From Narthecium ossifragum (lineage: Eukaryota; Streptophyta; Magnoliopsida; Dioscoreales; Nartheciaceae), in the NCBI GenBank assembly GCA_963920575.1, contig OY986973.1, forward strand, positions 5,187,054-5,251,053: a stretch of 64,000 bases of DNA, written 5' to 3'. The position numbers were made by a program, and so were the translations under genes. Positions 45,293 to 55,845 of this stretch are shown here, in pieces (the stretch's first letter is position 1; each line of letters starts with the position of its first letter). Below the pieces are notes generated by a model. That model was not told the DNA's origin. It saw only the letters and a program-made list of their open reading frames with translations, and ran no database searches.

Positions 45293-46015
45293 AAATCATG
45301 GTTTGATAGTTATAAACAACATGATGGAGGGACTATGCATATGGGTAATGATGCTGCATGTAAGAGTGTTGGGATAGGAACAATAAAGATCAAGATGCAT
45401 GATGGTATGATAAGGACTCTTGGGAATGTCAGACATGTTCCAGAGTTAAGAAAAAGCTTTATCTCACTTGGAGTTTTAGACTCAAAGGGATGCACATGGA
45501 GTGTATCTGATGGTACCTTATTGGTAAAGAAGGGTGCTTTAGAAATCATGAAAGGAGATAAAAAAGAAACTTGTACCAATTGATAGGAAAGACGGTGACA
45601 GGATTGGCTCCTGAGACAGAGAAAGTGCAACAGGCTATGCAGGGAAAGATGGCATCGCTGAGTATGAATCAAACTTGGGATCAGATGCAGCTACCCAAGG
45701 GAAAGAGAGCGATAGGTTGCAAGTGGGTCTACAGGAGAAAGGAGAATATTTCATCAAAGAAACTAGATAAGTTCAAGACAGTAGCGGCCATGAAAGCTGT
45801 ATGTTTGAAAGGTTTGATGTCTGATGGGAAGATCCAGATGAGAACAGTTTTCACCAAAATGGATATGCCAGACATAAAGATGAAGCCATGGTCGAGGAAT
45901 TGCATGGACTTCGCCCATATACAACAGCGCTAGTGGATGAAGGCCCCAGGGAGAGGGGGTATGACATGCAGAGAAATCAAATTGAAGCTCTTCTCAAGAT
46001 CATGGAATTTGAGTC
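45284..46015 (+). pseudogene. TNT1-like pol remnant with a large internal deletion
   Basis: The next frame (45284-45583) continues the protease region (KSWFDSYKQHDGG, then IRTLGNVRHVPELRKSFISL). A stop follows at TCTN. Downstream is MNQTWDQMQLPKGKRAIGCK then WVYRRKE, the entry of the Copia reverse transcriptase, then scattered C-terminal pieces with stops. The integrase and the RT Y-x-D-D core are absent. The deletion joins the end of GAG-pre-integrase to the RT start. Confidence 0.8.
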
Positions 46016-46026
46016 AAGGTGGAGAT

Positions 46027-46584
46027 TGTTAGAATATGACTCAAATTATGAGTCTCTAATTAGAGTTCAATTTAATTGGACTATTGATCAGTTCATGTAA
46101 AGATAGAGTCGAATTAAACTTGAACTTATGAATCTCTCTCCTGTACCTTGTACATATAGGTTATAAAAGGGTGAGTGAATTTGTACGGGATTGAGGGTAT
46201 ATAGGCTATGTACGGCTGAGAGAAGAGAAGTTGAAGAGAAAGAGAGAAAGAAAGAAACCGAGAGAGAGAGAAAGAGAGAAGGGAAGAGAAGAGAGAGAAA
46301 AAGAAGAGAGAAAAGAGGGCTCTGGTGAGAGAAGGCTTGGTGATAGATCAACCAAGCATCCCTGTAATCTTCTTGATCTTAGTGGATTTCTCTGATGTGC
46401 TCTCCCCGTGGACGTAGGAGAATCTATCTCCGAACCACGTAAATCTCTGTGTCTCCCACTTTTCTTTTGTTTTTCTATTATCTTGCATCTTTTGGTTTGG
46501 TTCTCTGCGCTTGTGTGTTCGACATCGATTTAGGGCTTGTAAACATCGATCAAAGATCGAGGATCCGATGCTTCCGCGCCAACA
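46027..46584 (+). repeat. 3' LTR of the TNT1-like element
   Basis: 558 bp, identical in length to the 5' LTR and with five mismatches to it. Confidence 0.93.
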
Positions 46585-48128
46585 CTTAGTGCCATCACTT
46601 GGGCGAAAATTTGGTGAAGATTTTACCATTGTGACAGTAACCATCTGCAATGTGACACTTATGGGTCTAGGAATAGAATGATAAAGTCAAGTTTTTGCAA
46701 TATGACACATGACGATCTAGGACTATATTTGTAGAATCAATCTCAAGATATTTGAACGCCATTGTATCTTAAGTTCAAAATATACGTATGTATTTATCAT
46801 ACATAAGCGCGTGACTATGCACTCATGTTTATGTTTACTCCTTCCTCCTTTCTCTATTTAGCCATCAGACATGAGGTCGACAATGAATTAGTCATTGTGG
46901 ACAAGATTTGTACTTTATGCTATCTCCCTCTCTATATTTAGTAGCTTAAAGATAGCCATAGTCCCAGATTGAATTGAGAATTCGTGGACACGATTTGTGC
47001 TATTTTTGTTGACTTCCTGAGTCCTATTTTGCCATCCATCCATGTGAAAGGACTGCCTTCTTTGTGGCATGAGCATCCATCTCAAATATTGCATGTCTAC
47101 GGTAGAAATTGGTAGTCTTATATGTATGTCTGATATGTAATTCTCTTTCTTCCATAGTTCCATTGGATATTTCTACCACTAGTAGTTGGATATGCAATGT
47201 TTTTTTCGCATTAGTTGTTCTTCATGTAACATTGGTGCTTTGAATGCTGCAAATTTATAGCTTGTATTGTTACATTGTTTCTAATACATCTAGATAAGCA
47301 TCCAATTTAGAAGGAAAAATAAGATTGCAGTGGCCTTGGTTTGGTAGGATTTGGGGTATGAGGAATGGGTAGAAGATAGGAAAGAAACACACTCATGGTT
47401 ATGTGAGGTGACAATAGGCTGAAAATGTGTATATGTATGGTAACTGTCAGACCCTTAAGACTTGGCATGGGGCGGCACGCGATGGCATCAAGCATCCGTG
47501 CTCACTGCCCAAGCATGTGCACGGCCAAAGGCATGCACAAGTGCAGACTTGGTGGCTACACAGAGGTCTCAGCACTTGGTGTGATGCAGCAAGTTCTCAA
47601 GCCATGGCGTGGAGCATGGCGTGATGCGAGCAAGCTGTTGGCATGGGGTCAACAGCCTTCTTCCAAGACATGGTGCAGGGTCAAGTGGCTAAGGCATGAA
47701 GAGTTGATGGCTCGGGACAGGTTGGCATGCGGACGCGTGGCAAGCGCAGTACCAAGCAAAAGACTTGAAGCATGGCATATGACTCGCCCCTGGCACGACG
47801 GTGTGGCACAGGCATGCGGGGCGCGTCACCAAAGGACGTAGCTAGGCACGTGCGTGGAGCGGCAGCCATTACTTGGCGCGCAAGAAAGGGCCGCGTGACA
47901 CAGTCCGAGTGGAACTAGGGACTTGGTGAGCGTGGGACATTGCTTGGCGCTCAAGGAAGTGTGTGTGTCAGGCGATTTGCGGAGTCTGACTCCGTCAAGG
48001 ACTTGGTGCGCATCATGACTCTTAACTAGGCAAGAAATGAAGCATTAGCGGGACTCTAGCCAAGTGGAGCACGTGCATTGGCGGAGTTCGAGTTGGGGAA
48101 GGATCAAGCCAGGTTAAGGCATGCAGCA

Positions 48129-50405
48129 TGTCATGCCCCACCCCAATTTAATATAATTTATCCCAAAATTTCTAAAAAAATTTGGCATGACCCTTGGGCA
48201 CGGGCACGTGAGATCACTATTACAACCTTTCAATCACTAATAAAACATAATTTACAACATTTAATCAAAACTATTAAGGACACATTCACCCACCTACATT
48301 CATTCATCTCATTCATTTCATGTACATAGGACTTGTAAACATCAAAATACAGGATATGACAACCCAAATTTACAATATACAACTCTATTTCCAAATTCCA
48401 ACATATACATGCTTTTCATACATAAATAAAGATGCAGAATACAGAATGACTCCTCTGCACAGTACATGATCTCCATACGATGCAGCGGTCTTGGGCATAC
48501 CTGCACCAAAAACCAAAAAACCAAACAATGAGCTAAAAAGCCCAGTAGGAGTCACCTGACACACTCTAGGACACTGGTGTACACCCACCTATCCTAGTAT
48601 ATTGCCCAAGTTTGGTCTGGCTAGTATGGGTAAGTCTTACACGCACAGTCGCCGCGTTCGGCCATCAATGCTCCCCCATACCCCTATAGACTCTATACCC
48701 AGCCCCAGTATACTAGTATAGGTACACCATCCTATACTAGTTTATATCCTATACTAGTTTACTGATCCTAGTATGGTCTGGCTAGTCTGGGTAAGTCTTA
48801 CACGCACAGTCGCCGCGTCCAGCCGTCAACGCTCGCCCAGACCCCTATAAACTCTATACAGGCCTCAGTATACTAGTATAGGCAACACATCCTCAAGACA
48901 GATCCTCAATCAGATCAAATCCTCGAGTCATATCCCCAATCATATCAAATCCTCAAGTTATATCCTCAATCAGATCAAATCCTCAGATCAGATCCTCAAT
49001 CAGATCAAATCCTCAAATCAGATCTTTGATCAGGTCAAAGTCCTCAGATCAAGTCATCAATTAGTCCCTAGACTCTGACTAGTCTAGCTACAGGACCTGA
49101 CTAGACCCAACCATACTTCCTGTCCTATGACAGACCTGACATTCCTAGCATGTATGCACAAATCACATAAATAAACTAAATAACAATTATAATATATTCA
49201 TACAATACAAGAAAACATCATGTTATAGCATATCACACAACCATCACAAGGGAAAAATATGCACAACAACACATCATTAGCAGAACATAGCAACAATCAT
49301 ACAAATCCTAATAGTAGGTAACTCCTACCTCAAAGAAGCAATCCAAGCGTAAACTCTATGTCCGGGAACCCACGCCACGCTCCAACACTTAACGACCGCT
49401 CAATCGATCGCCTAAAGCACAAGAATCAAGATTACGATCAAGTAGAGCTCCAAACGTCGTTAAATCTACTAGAATTTGACCGATCTCGAAAAGCCGATCG
49501 AAACGTCATGGAAAACGACGAAATCAGACGTCGAAAGGATCTGGCGCACGTAGCGAAGAACTAACGTGCACTGTGCGCACATGGTGCTAGCTAGCGCACC
49601 AAGGCAGCAGCTGCGCACGTGCACATCATCGTCATCTTCCCCAGGAAGATCGCCAAATCCGGGTGCTCAAGCACCGGGAAGATAACCACCAGAGGAGGGA
49701 AACTCCTAGCTGTCCCTAGCACGAAGTCCAGGGGGGTCGATGGCCATGGCCAGAGAAAGGCCGGCCGGAACCTCGTCGGAAACCATGGCAGGGAGGAGGA
49801 TCAAGGATCCCCCCACCATGGGAAACGCCCGGACAGGGCTTGGAGAAAGATGCCCCGGATCACGGGGGTCCTTCCCCGGCGCTACAGTCGCCGAAGGAGG
49901 TTCCCAACGCCGTCCGCAACATCTTCTCCGGCGACCCATCGTCGGTAACCGCGAAGCTCTCCAAAACCCAACGGAAAAACGACGGGAAACAAGAGAAAAC
50001 GAAGGGGAGAGAAGCTAGAAGCTCACCTAAGCCAAGAAGAGAGACGAAATTTGTTGGAAAGCTCACCGGATCTACCCTTTTTCCAACGATCTCCACCTCT
50101 CTTTCTCCGAGTTTCTTCCTCCCTTCTTCTCTTCTTCTCCGGCGTCGGCGATCTATCCTTCCTCTCCGTTGCTTCCTCTTCATCGCCCTCCCGATCTCTC
50201 TTCCAATCCCTCTCTCTCCATCTCTCACTCCGATCTCTCCCTCTCTCTCTCGGGTTGGCAGCCAAAGAATGGGAAAAGAGAAGACTCGAATTCTCTAAAA
50301 GGGTGGGGGTGGTTTTTTCAAAAAACCCCCCGTAAAACATGAAATTACACGAAATGTCCTCCAATTTACATAAAAGCCCGGAAATTTTACACTTAGGCCC
50401 TTACA
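48129..50405 (-). mobile_element. Tekay/Del-like solo LTR, nested
   Basis: 2277 bp with perfect TSD CAGCA (48124-48128 and 50406-50410); unit 1 keeps the empty site near 43360. On the minus strand it begins TGTAAGGGCCTAAGTG and ends GGTGGGGCATGACA, which are Tekay/Del LTR termini. No gene is present. The CT-rich frames at 49.8-50.3 kb are leader-like sequence. Confidence 0.85.
48605..49060 (-). repeat. Minisatellites inside the nested Tekay-like LTR
   Basis: A 161-bp unit (GGTCTGGCTAGT, then GGGTAAGTCTTACACGC, then CAGTCGCCGCG) occurs at 48614 and 48775. It is followed by about six copies of CCTCAATCAGATCAAAT-type units at 48890-49060. Confidence 0.8.
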
Positions 50406-51119
50406 CAGCAAGAGTTCAAGTGGGATTTGGACTGCGGTAACCAATCGAAAGAAGGCATCGAAGGCAAGATCAAGCCTAGGCGGAATTGGAATCTAGGATC
50501 TTGAAGGCAGCAAGACTCTTAGTCATACATGACTTCAAGAGGGGTCAAGGCAAAAGGAATTAGAATAGGATCTTTATAAGCTCGCCTATATAAGGATGAA
50601 CATGGGGCAGGGCTTGGCACTAGAAATTTTGGGGATTTTTGGGTTCTATGTCCTTGAGTGAGGCAAACTTGTTTGCGAGAGAAAAGAGAGAAGGGCATGG
50701 TTTGTTGTTCATCAAGGTCTTGTGCCCAAGGGGTTGTAAAATGCCTTGACTCTCCCTTGTACCGCTTCTTTCTTGAGTAAAGGTTTGGGCGTGCTTCGCT
50801 CCTTAGCCTTAAATGTTTGCACTTGTGTTGGAGGGCTGATTAAGAGGCGTTCTTAATGCCATCACTTGGGCGAAAATTTGATGAAGATTTTGCCATTGTG
50901 ACAGTAACCATATGCAATGTGACACTAATGGGTCTAGGAATAGAATGATAAAGTCAAGTTTTTGCAATATGACACATGACGATCTAGGACTATATTTGTA
51001 GAATCAATTTCAAGATACTTGAACGCCATTGTATCTTAAGTTCAAAATATATGTATGCATTTATCATGCATAAGCGTGTGACTATGCACTCATGTTTATG
51101 TTTACTCCTTCCTCCTAAG

Positions 51120-51776
51120 TGCCTTACTAACATCCTCGGTAAAATTAGTATTTTTAACCATCGAACTCTTCTCAAGAAAGTCTTCTAGGTGATAGTAGGG
51201 GTCCTCATTACTCAAGCCATGAAAATTTGGAAGGAATTAATGGAATTGAGGCTTGAATTCATAATGCACGGCATGTATAACCAGTTGTTGTTTGCCCAAT
51301 GTAGGAGTGCAAGTAAAAGGAACATAATAGCCCTTCATACTCTTCCAGTCCCCGTTTGGGTTATGGTCTTGGTTCATGCCATCCATGTTAGGATGGACTT
51401 GGGGTTTAGAGTTACCGTTCTCCATAGCTATAGGAGAATTGGATTTACTACTATGATCTTGTGAAGCACACAAGGATGTTCTAGAATTCAAGTATACTTG
51501 GCAAAGTAATATCTAATTCAAAGTCGTCAAAATTCATTCACACAAGACAACACAAAGTTAGAGATACTTTACAATTGGTTGGTCCAAGAAATCTTCTGTT
51601 TTCGTCCGTAAATGATTTGCTCGGAAGCTTCACCTATGGATCCAAAAATATAGCTATGTAAGAAAGATTCTTTTTGGTATTTTGCAATAAAAGAAATGAA
51701 GAAACAAACTAATTTTAAAGAGTTATATCGAGTAGGTAATTTGACTAATCTAATTCCCAGGCAACGGCGACATTTT
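51120..51776 (-). pseudogene. Athila/Tat-like leader and gag fragment
   Basis: The minus-strand primer site TGTCGCCGTTGCCTGGG (51772-51756), close to the tRNA-Asp type site TGGCGCCGTTGCC of Athila/Tat elements, lies 4 bp inside the LTR end. A frame from 51491 then reads a Gln/Asn/His-rich N-terminus and, beyond it, HGLSNEDPYYHLEDFLE (about 51220-51170). This is the start of the Gypsy gag core (pattern F-H-G-L-x-x-E-D-P-x-x-H-L). The element is cut at about 51120, where it meets unit 2 of the duplication, so most of gag and all of pol are missing. Confidence 0.7.
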
Positions 51777-53760
51777 TGACACGCCTCGAAATGTGTCGTT
51801 TATCCAAATCAAGGGATCAAAACAATTTACCGAACTAATAACTAACTACTACGTAGTTAGTGGGAGTACGGGTCGAATTCTCGAGGAATTGGATGGTCGA
51901 ATTAGTGTACGCAATATAATTTCCACAATAGTTGAGAGCAAATGAATTTTTGACTATTCTAACTAATGCAATCTAAAACCAATTAAAGCGGAGATTATCA
52001 AGAAAGAAATCATAGGGAATCCCAATTCAAATTAGATTCTAAGTTCTGCTCTTATGAATTAAGATGAGCAACCCTTAACGAGGCAATCAAAACTAATGAT
52101 CGACAAGCGTGGGTTTAACATCGCTCGCCGCTAATGAGAAGTCGGATTAAGATCATCTCATCGTATGGAAAACAAGTCACAAGATCGACGATTGAGGTTC
52201 TAATTCAATCGTCGCTCAACGATAGCCGGCTTAGGGTCTTATCTTCGCAATTCAATCAATAGATATATGAATTTAGGGCATTGAATTGGAATGGGAGCTA
52301 GGTTAGCCATGAATTGGGGTGGTTCTAGCACCCCCAAACCCTAACCTAGAGCCAAGATTCCCTTCCAACACAAGTGGCTATGGTTCTAACACAACTCACT
52401 CATTTGGGAGTTATAACAAACACTTATCAAGTATCAAATTCTCATCTTATGCAAGATAAGGTATGCATCCATTTACAATAGAATTCAACTATAAGATGAT
52501 GAATTAGGGATCAATTCATGCCCAAATTGTCTCAAAGGGGTTGCAATCATCAAGAAACTAGAGAGAGAACCAAGAAAATTAAAACATCATGGAATTCCAA
52601 TAGGAGAAGAAGCTTAGCTACTCATCTTAGGAGTTGGAGAGGTGGAGGAGAGTATCTTCCCTTCTTCCATCTCTTCCCTTCCTTTGATGATGAGAACCCT
52701 CTTCTCTCCCAAACTAGGGCTTTCCTTCTCCTTAGCCTTCTTCTGTCTGACAAATACAATGGTGTAAAAGATCCCCCTAAATGAGAAGCCTATAACCCCT
52801 ATTTATATCCTCCAAGTCGTCTCCAATCGGATTAAATCCGGACCGTTGATTTTGTCCCGTCAGCACATTTAGGATCGATCCCAACTAATTTGTTCTTGGT
52901 TTTTGACAGGCTAGGATAGATTTCAACTAACTTTGGATCGATCCCAAATTGATCCAAGGAAGGCCATCTTCTGTCTTCATTTGGGATCGATCCCAAATGG
53001 TTTCGAATCGATCCCAAATTAATGGAGGCTGAATCAGGGCTTTGGATGGATTTGTGATTGATCCGAAATGGTTTCGTATCGATCCCAACTTGACACGGTG
53101 AATGATGCTTCTTGTTTTGATTTGGGATCGATCCGGATAAGTCTGGGATCGATCCCAAAGTACAAAGTCTTCATTTTTACCTCTTTTTTGTTATGTAATC
53201 ATTATAGGTTTTTTTGGAAACTCTTATACATGAAATATTATAATCTACCTTATAAGGAGCAATAAGGGTTACAACCGTTTTCCTTATATTAGTTTGTTTA
53301 TATGTATATTTTCCTAAGTTAACTTTGTATATTTTTATCATATACCATAGGTTAGTTTTAAATATACATATACATCAACCTTATAAGGAGCAATAACGGT
53401 TAAACCTGCATTAATTCATATCCCCTAAGTTTCTTTATATATATTCCCTAATTTTATATACCCTAAGTTAGACTTATATATTATTTTTATATTTTATTAG
53501 TTATGTTTTATGGTGGTAGTGAACAAAAAGCTACGACCAACTTTCGAACCCTGTACTACCTACGGGTCAACACAGCCGTCTAACCAGACAAACTATAAGG
53601 AGTTTATTAAAATTTTATATTAGTAATAACTAAAAACTGTGTCAGGGACACAGGTGAGTACTAGTAAGGTATAAGAAATAATAAGTTATTAGTAATACAT
53701 TACTCGGGTACTAATAAAGCTAAATCAACGAGTTGAATCGTGCCTATTTTGTGATTTATA
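51777..53760 (-). mobile_element. 5' LTR of an Athila/Tat-like element
   Basis: Related along its length to the solo LTRs at 39480 and 41328 (TGACACGCCTCGAAATGTGT at the low-coordinate end). It has a minus-strand TATA box at about 52798-52810. Upstream of the TATA box, 52870-53160 carries seven or so GGGATCGATCCC palindromes or one-mismatch forms. About 460 bp at 53240-53700 are absent from its relatives and look like a later insertion. The outer end at 53760 is slightly degraded (GATTTATA instead of a TCA end). Confidence 0.75.
53240..53705. other. Insertion within the Athila/Tat-like LTR
   Basis: AT-rich sequence not found in the sister LTRs. It contains a direct repeat of ACCTTATAAGGAGCAATAA at about 53249 and 53380. 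Termini and TSD were not resolved, so the class is unknown. Confidence 0.4.
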
Positions 53761-53764
53761 GCCT

Positions 53765-53980
53765 AGCGTAGGATGATATGACAGATTATGGTGTGATTGC
53801 GAGACGCGTTAATGAGTGGAGTTTGACACGGCTACCATGATGTGAAGCTTTCACTGAATACGTCATTATGAAGGGAGGCTATGCACTCCGAGAGGTCTTT
53901 ATTTTTCAAAGTCCCTGTTATACTGTAGAATGACATGGCGGATTGTGGTGCTGTTGCGAGACACGTTTCCACTGGTTCTG
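53765..53980 (+). repeat. Two imperfect 50-bp direct repeats
   Basis: ATGATATGACAGATTATGGT, then GATTGCGAGACGCGTT at about 53773, recurs as ATGACATGGCGGATTGTGGT, then GTTGCGAGACACGTT at about 53931. The spacing is about 158 bp. No gene was seen from here to the flotillin stop codon. Confidence 0.6.
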
Positions 53981-54296
53981 CTTGGTTCAACTAAAGGCTG
54001 GAGGAATCCCCGAAAAAGCAACTGACTGTAAGTTAACAATCCTTTGAACTTGCCTAATCAAACGAAAAGAATGAGAAAAAGTCATAATATATACTTCACA
54101 TATTTATTGTCCCAAAGTGCTGATCAAGTATGTACAATAGAAGCAACAAGCAAATGCGAGATCGGGTCTGAGATCCGGAGCGCAAAACAAGAAACAAACG
54201 AACAAGACAGCAAATCACAATCACCACATCTTTACATGCATCCAGCACATTTGCTTATTCATAGAACTTAGGAACCTCCTGCATTCACCTATATGA

Positions 54297-55845
54297 TTAA
54301 TTGGTAGTCGGAGTTTCAGCTAGTGTTCCAATCCATGCTGGCGGCAACATCCCAGTTTGCTCATGCACCGTCTTGAGCAATGGTGGCAACATCCGATAAA
54401 CTCCAGCCACCTCCTTCATCGCAGAACCATCGCCCGCCTCTCCGCCGCCGTTGTTCCACACGCTTATCTTCGGCTGCAATCCTTTGATGCCATCGGCGTT
54501 GATCTGAGCTATATCCTGATACATTCTAGTGTTGATCATTAGGTAATCCCTCAAAGCAGCATAATTGCCACCTAGTACATCAAGCAATTTTCCCAAGTAG
54601 GCGCCCTGGGCTTCTGCAAGTGCTACCAACCCCTCGGCTTCCTTATTCTTCGCATAGAGGTCCCCCTCAGCTTCTTGCTGGCGAGCGAACAAGGCGGCTG
54701 CTGCAGTTGCTCTTCGACCTTCAGCGGCCTTCTCCTGCTCGTAGAGCATTGCTTCTGCTGCCTTCTGCTTCTTATAAAACTCCCAATTTGCTTTTTGTAC
54801 CTGTTGATCATAGAAATCCAATAATTATTATATATTAGCAGAACGATGTAGTATGTATGATATAGTTAATTGAAACACCAGCATAGTTAGTAATATATCA
54901 GGTACATACGTTTATCTCATAGTCAACGACCGCCTTGCTAAGATGCTCGGCCTTGAGCTTCTCGATTTCCCGCAAGGCATTCCTCCTCTCGACCTCCATC
55001 TGGAGCTCGGCCTCCTTCAACGCCACGGACTTGGCTGCCTCGACCTCGGCCACCTGAGCCTGTCGGGCCCATCCGGCCTTCTTCACGGCCAGCTCGCCAT
55101 TTGCTTGCGCTACATCGGCTTCCCTCTTGTTTTCAAAGATCTTCACCTCCGCCTTCACCTTGATCTCCTCCTTCTTCCCCTCCCCTTGTCTCTGCGTCGA
55201 GTATATCTTAGTCTCCGCATCGATCTTGGCGGCATTCTGCAGGGTTTGGCCATCTCTGTCCTTGGCTCCGGTATCCCCCCTCATCCTCGCCTCAGCAACA
55301 TCCACCTTCGCTTGATTCACGGCCTGTTGCTGAGTCTTCTGACCCAAGTACGAGAAATACTCGTGGCCGGGAACATCCACCAGCTGTTTGACATTCGCAT
55401 TGTAGATCAAGAGCCCAAACTGATTGAGCTCAAGCTGCACCTTCCCGAACACCTCCTCCTTGAAGGTCTTGCTGCCTTGGAAGATCTGTTCCATGGTCAT
55501 GGACGCCGCGAGCACGCGAGTCTCCCCCTCGATCACCCCCTGGACGAGCTCTTTCACATGGTGGGAGAGCTTGTCGTGGGGGGAGATTAGCCGCGCGTAC
55601 TTGAGCAGGCTCTCGTGATCTTCGGCGCGCGGGCCTATGGTGAAGACGGCTGGGAGGACGAAGAGGAGCTTCTCGGCGCTCATGGCCTGCACTTCGAAGG
55701 TGTAGTTGACGGGGGAGAGGTCGAAGGTGACGCACGACTGGCCAGGGAGGATCCATGCCTTCTTGGCGAGTTTGACATCCCCCACTCCGTAGCCGGTGAT
55801 GGCCAAGTACTCTGAAGCTCTTGCAACACGGAAGGAGAGAACCAT
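54297..55845 (-). CDS. Flotillin-like protein, copy 2 (two exons)
   Basis: Exon 1 is 55845-54910, the intron is 109 bp (GTATGT to CAG), and exon 2 is 54800-54297. The product is 479 residues ([18 protein letters not shown] at the start), with the SPFH domain and an E/A/K-rich coiled coil as in copy 1. About 12 residues differ from copy 1, four of them in the first 25 residues (FYY to LSF, E to G). Intron position and phase are the same, so the copies arose by DNA duplication, not by retroposition. Homology runs from the stop codon to about 215 bp upstream of the ATG and then stops. A TATA box (GCTATAAATAGC) lies at about 55913-55924 with a short leader. Copy 1 has about 250 bp of extra sequence between its ATG and the matching upstream block, so the two may differ in promoter use. 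Confidence 0.93.

Larger units (their letters stand above)
43812..46584 (+). mobile_element. Young non-autonomous TNT1-like Copia element
   Basis: Complete structure: 558-bp LTRs, a primer site TGGTATCAAAGCC (44372-44384) matching initiator tRNA-Met, a polypurine tract (AAGGTGGAGAT, 46016-46026) and a perfect 5-bp TSD CTTAG (43807-43811 and 46585-46589). The LTRs differ at 5 of 558 positions by eye (about 99.1% identity), so it is recent. The interior is only about 1.66 kb: gag and protease are present, while integrase and the catalytic part of reverse transcriptase are deleted. Unit 2 keeps the empty site at about 50850. Confidence 0.93.
39299..46636 (+). mobile_element. Solo LTR copy A (TGTCAGACCC family), split by three insertions
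   Basis: The LTR starts TGTCAGACCC at 39299, ends ATTGTGACA at 46636, and has TSD GTAAC (39294-39298 and 46637-46641). Removing the three nested elements and their TSDs leaves 1178 bp, against 1177 bp for copy B. A TATA box (TATATAA, 43541-43547) places the promoter on the + strand. Frames over it are not genes. The superfamily is undetermined. Confidence 0.88.
47445..50903 (+). mobile_element. Solo LTR copy B (TGTCAGACCC family), split by one insertion
   Basis: Same termini and same TSD GTAAC (47440-47444 and 50904-50908) as copy A. Without the nested element and its TSD it is 1177 bp. Identical flanks outside the TSD show that the second copy arose by duplication of the region, not by a second insertion. 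Confidence 0.88.
38981..51119 (+). repeat. Tandem segmental duplication, two units with nested transposons
   Basis: Unit 1 (about 38981-47120) and unit 2 (about 47121-51119) are direct repeats of the same roughly 2-kb ancestral sequence: left flank, a 1.18-kb solo LTR with TSD GTAAC, and right flank. Each unit has been enlarged by different later insertions, three in unit 1 and one in unit 2, so each serves as the empty-site control for the other. Unit 2 is cut at about 51119 by the Athila/Tat-like element. Confidence 0.88.

Noticed and set aside
49619..50364. Set of frames on both strands at 49.6-50.4 kb
   Set aside because: Inside a Tekay-like solo LTR with perfect TSD. Residue composition is low-complexity and no family is recognised.
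51237..51491. Independent small gene of 84 residues
   Set aside because: Its minus-strand reading continues into a Gypsy gag core motif and sits just inside a primer site, so it is the gag N-terminus of the retroelement.
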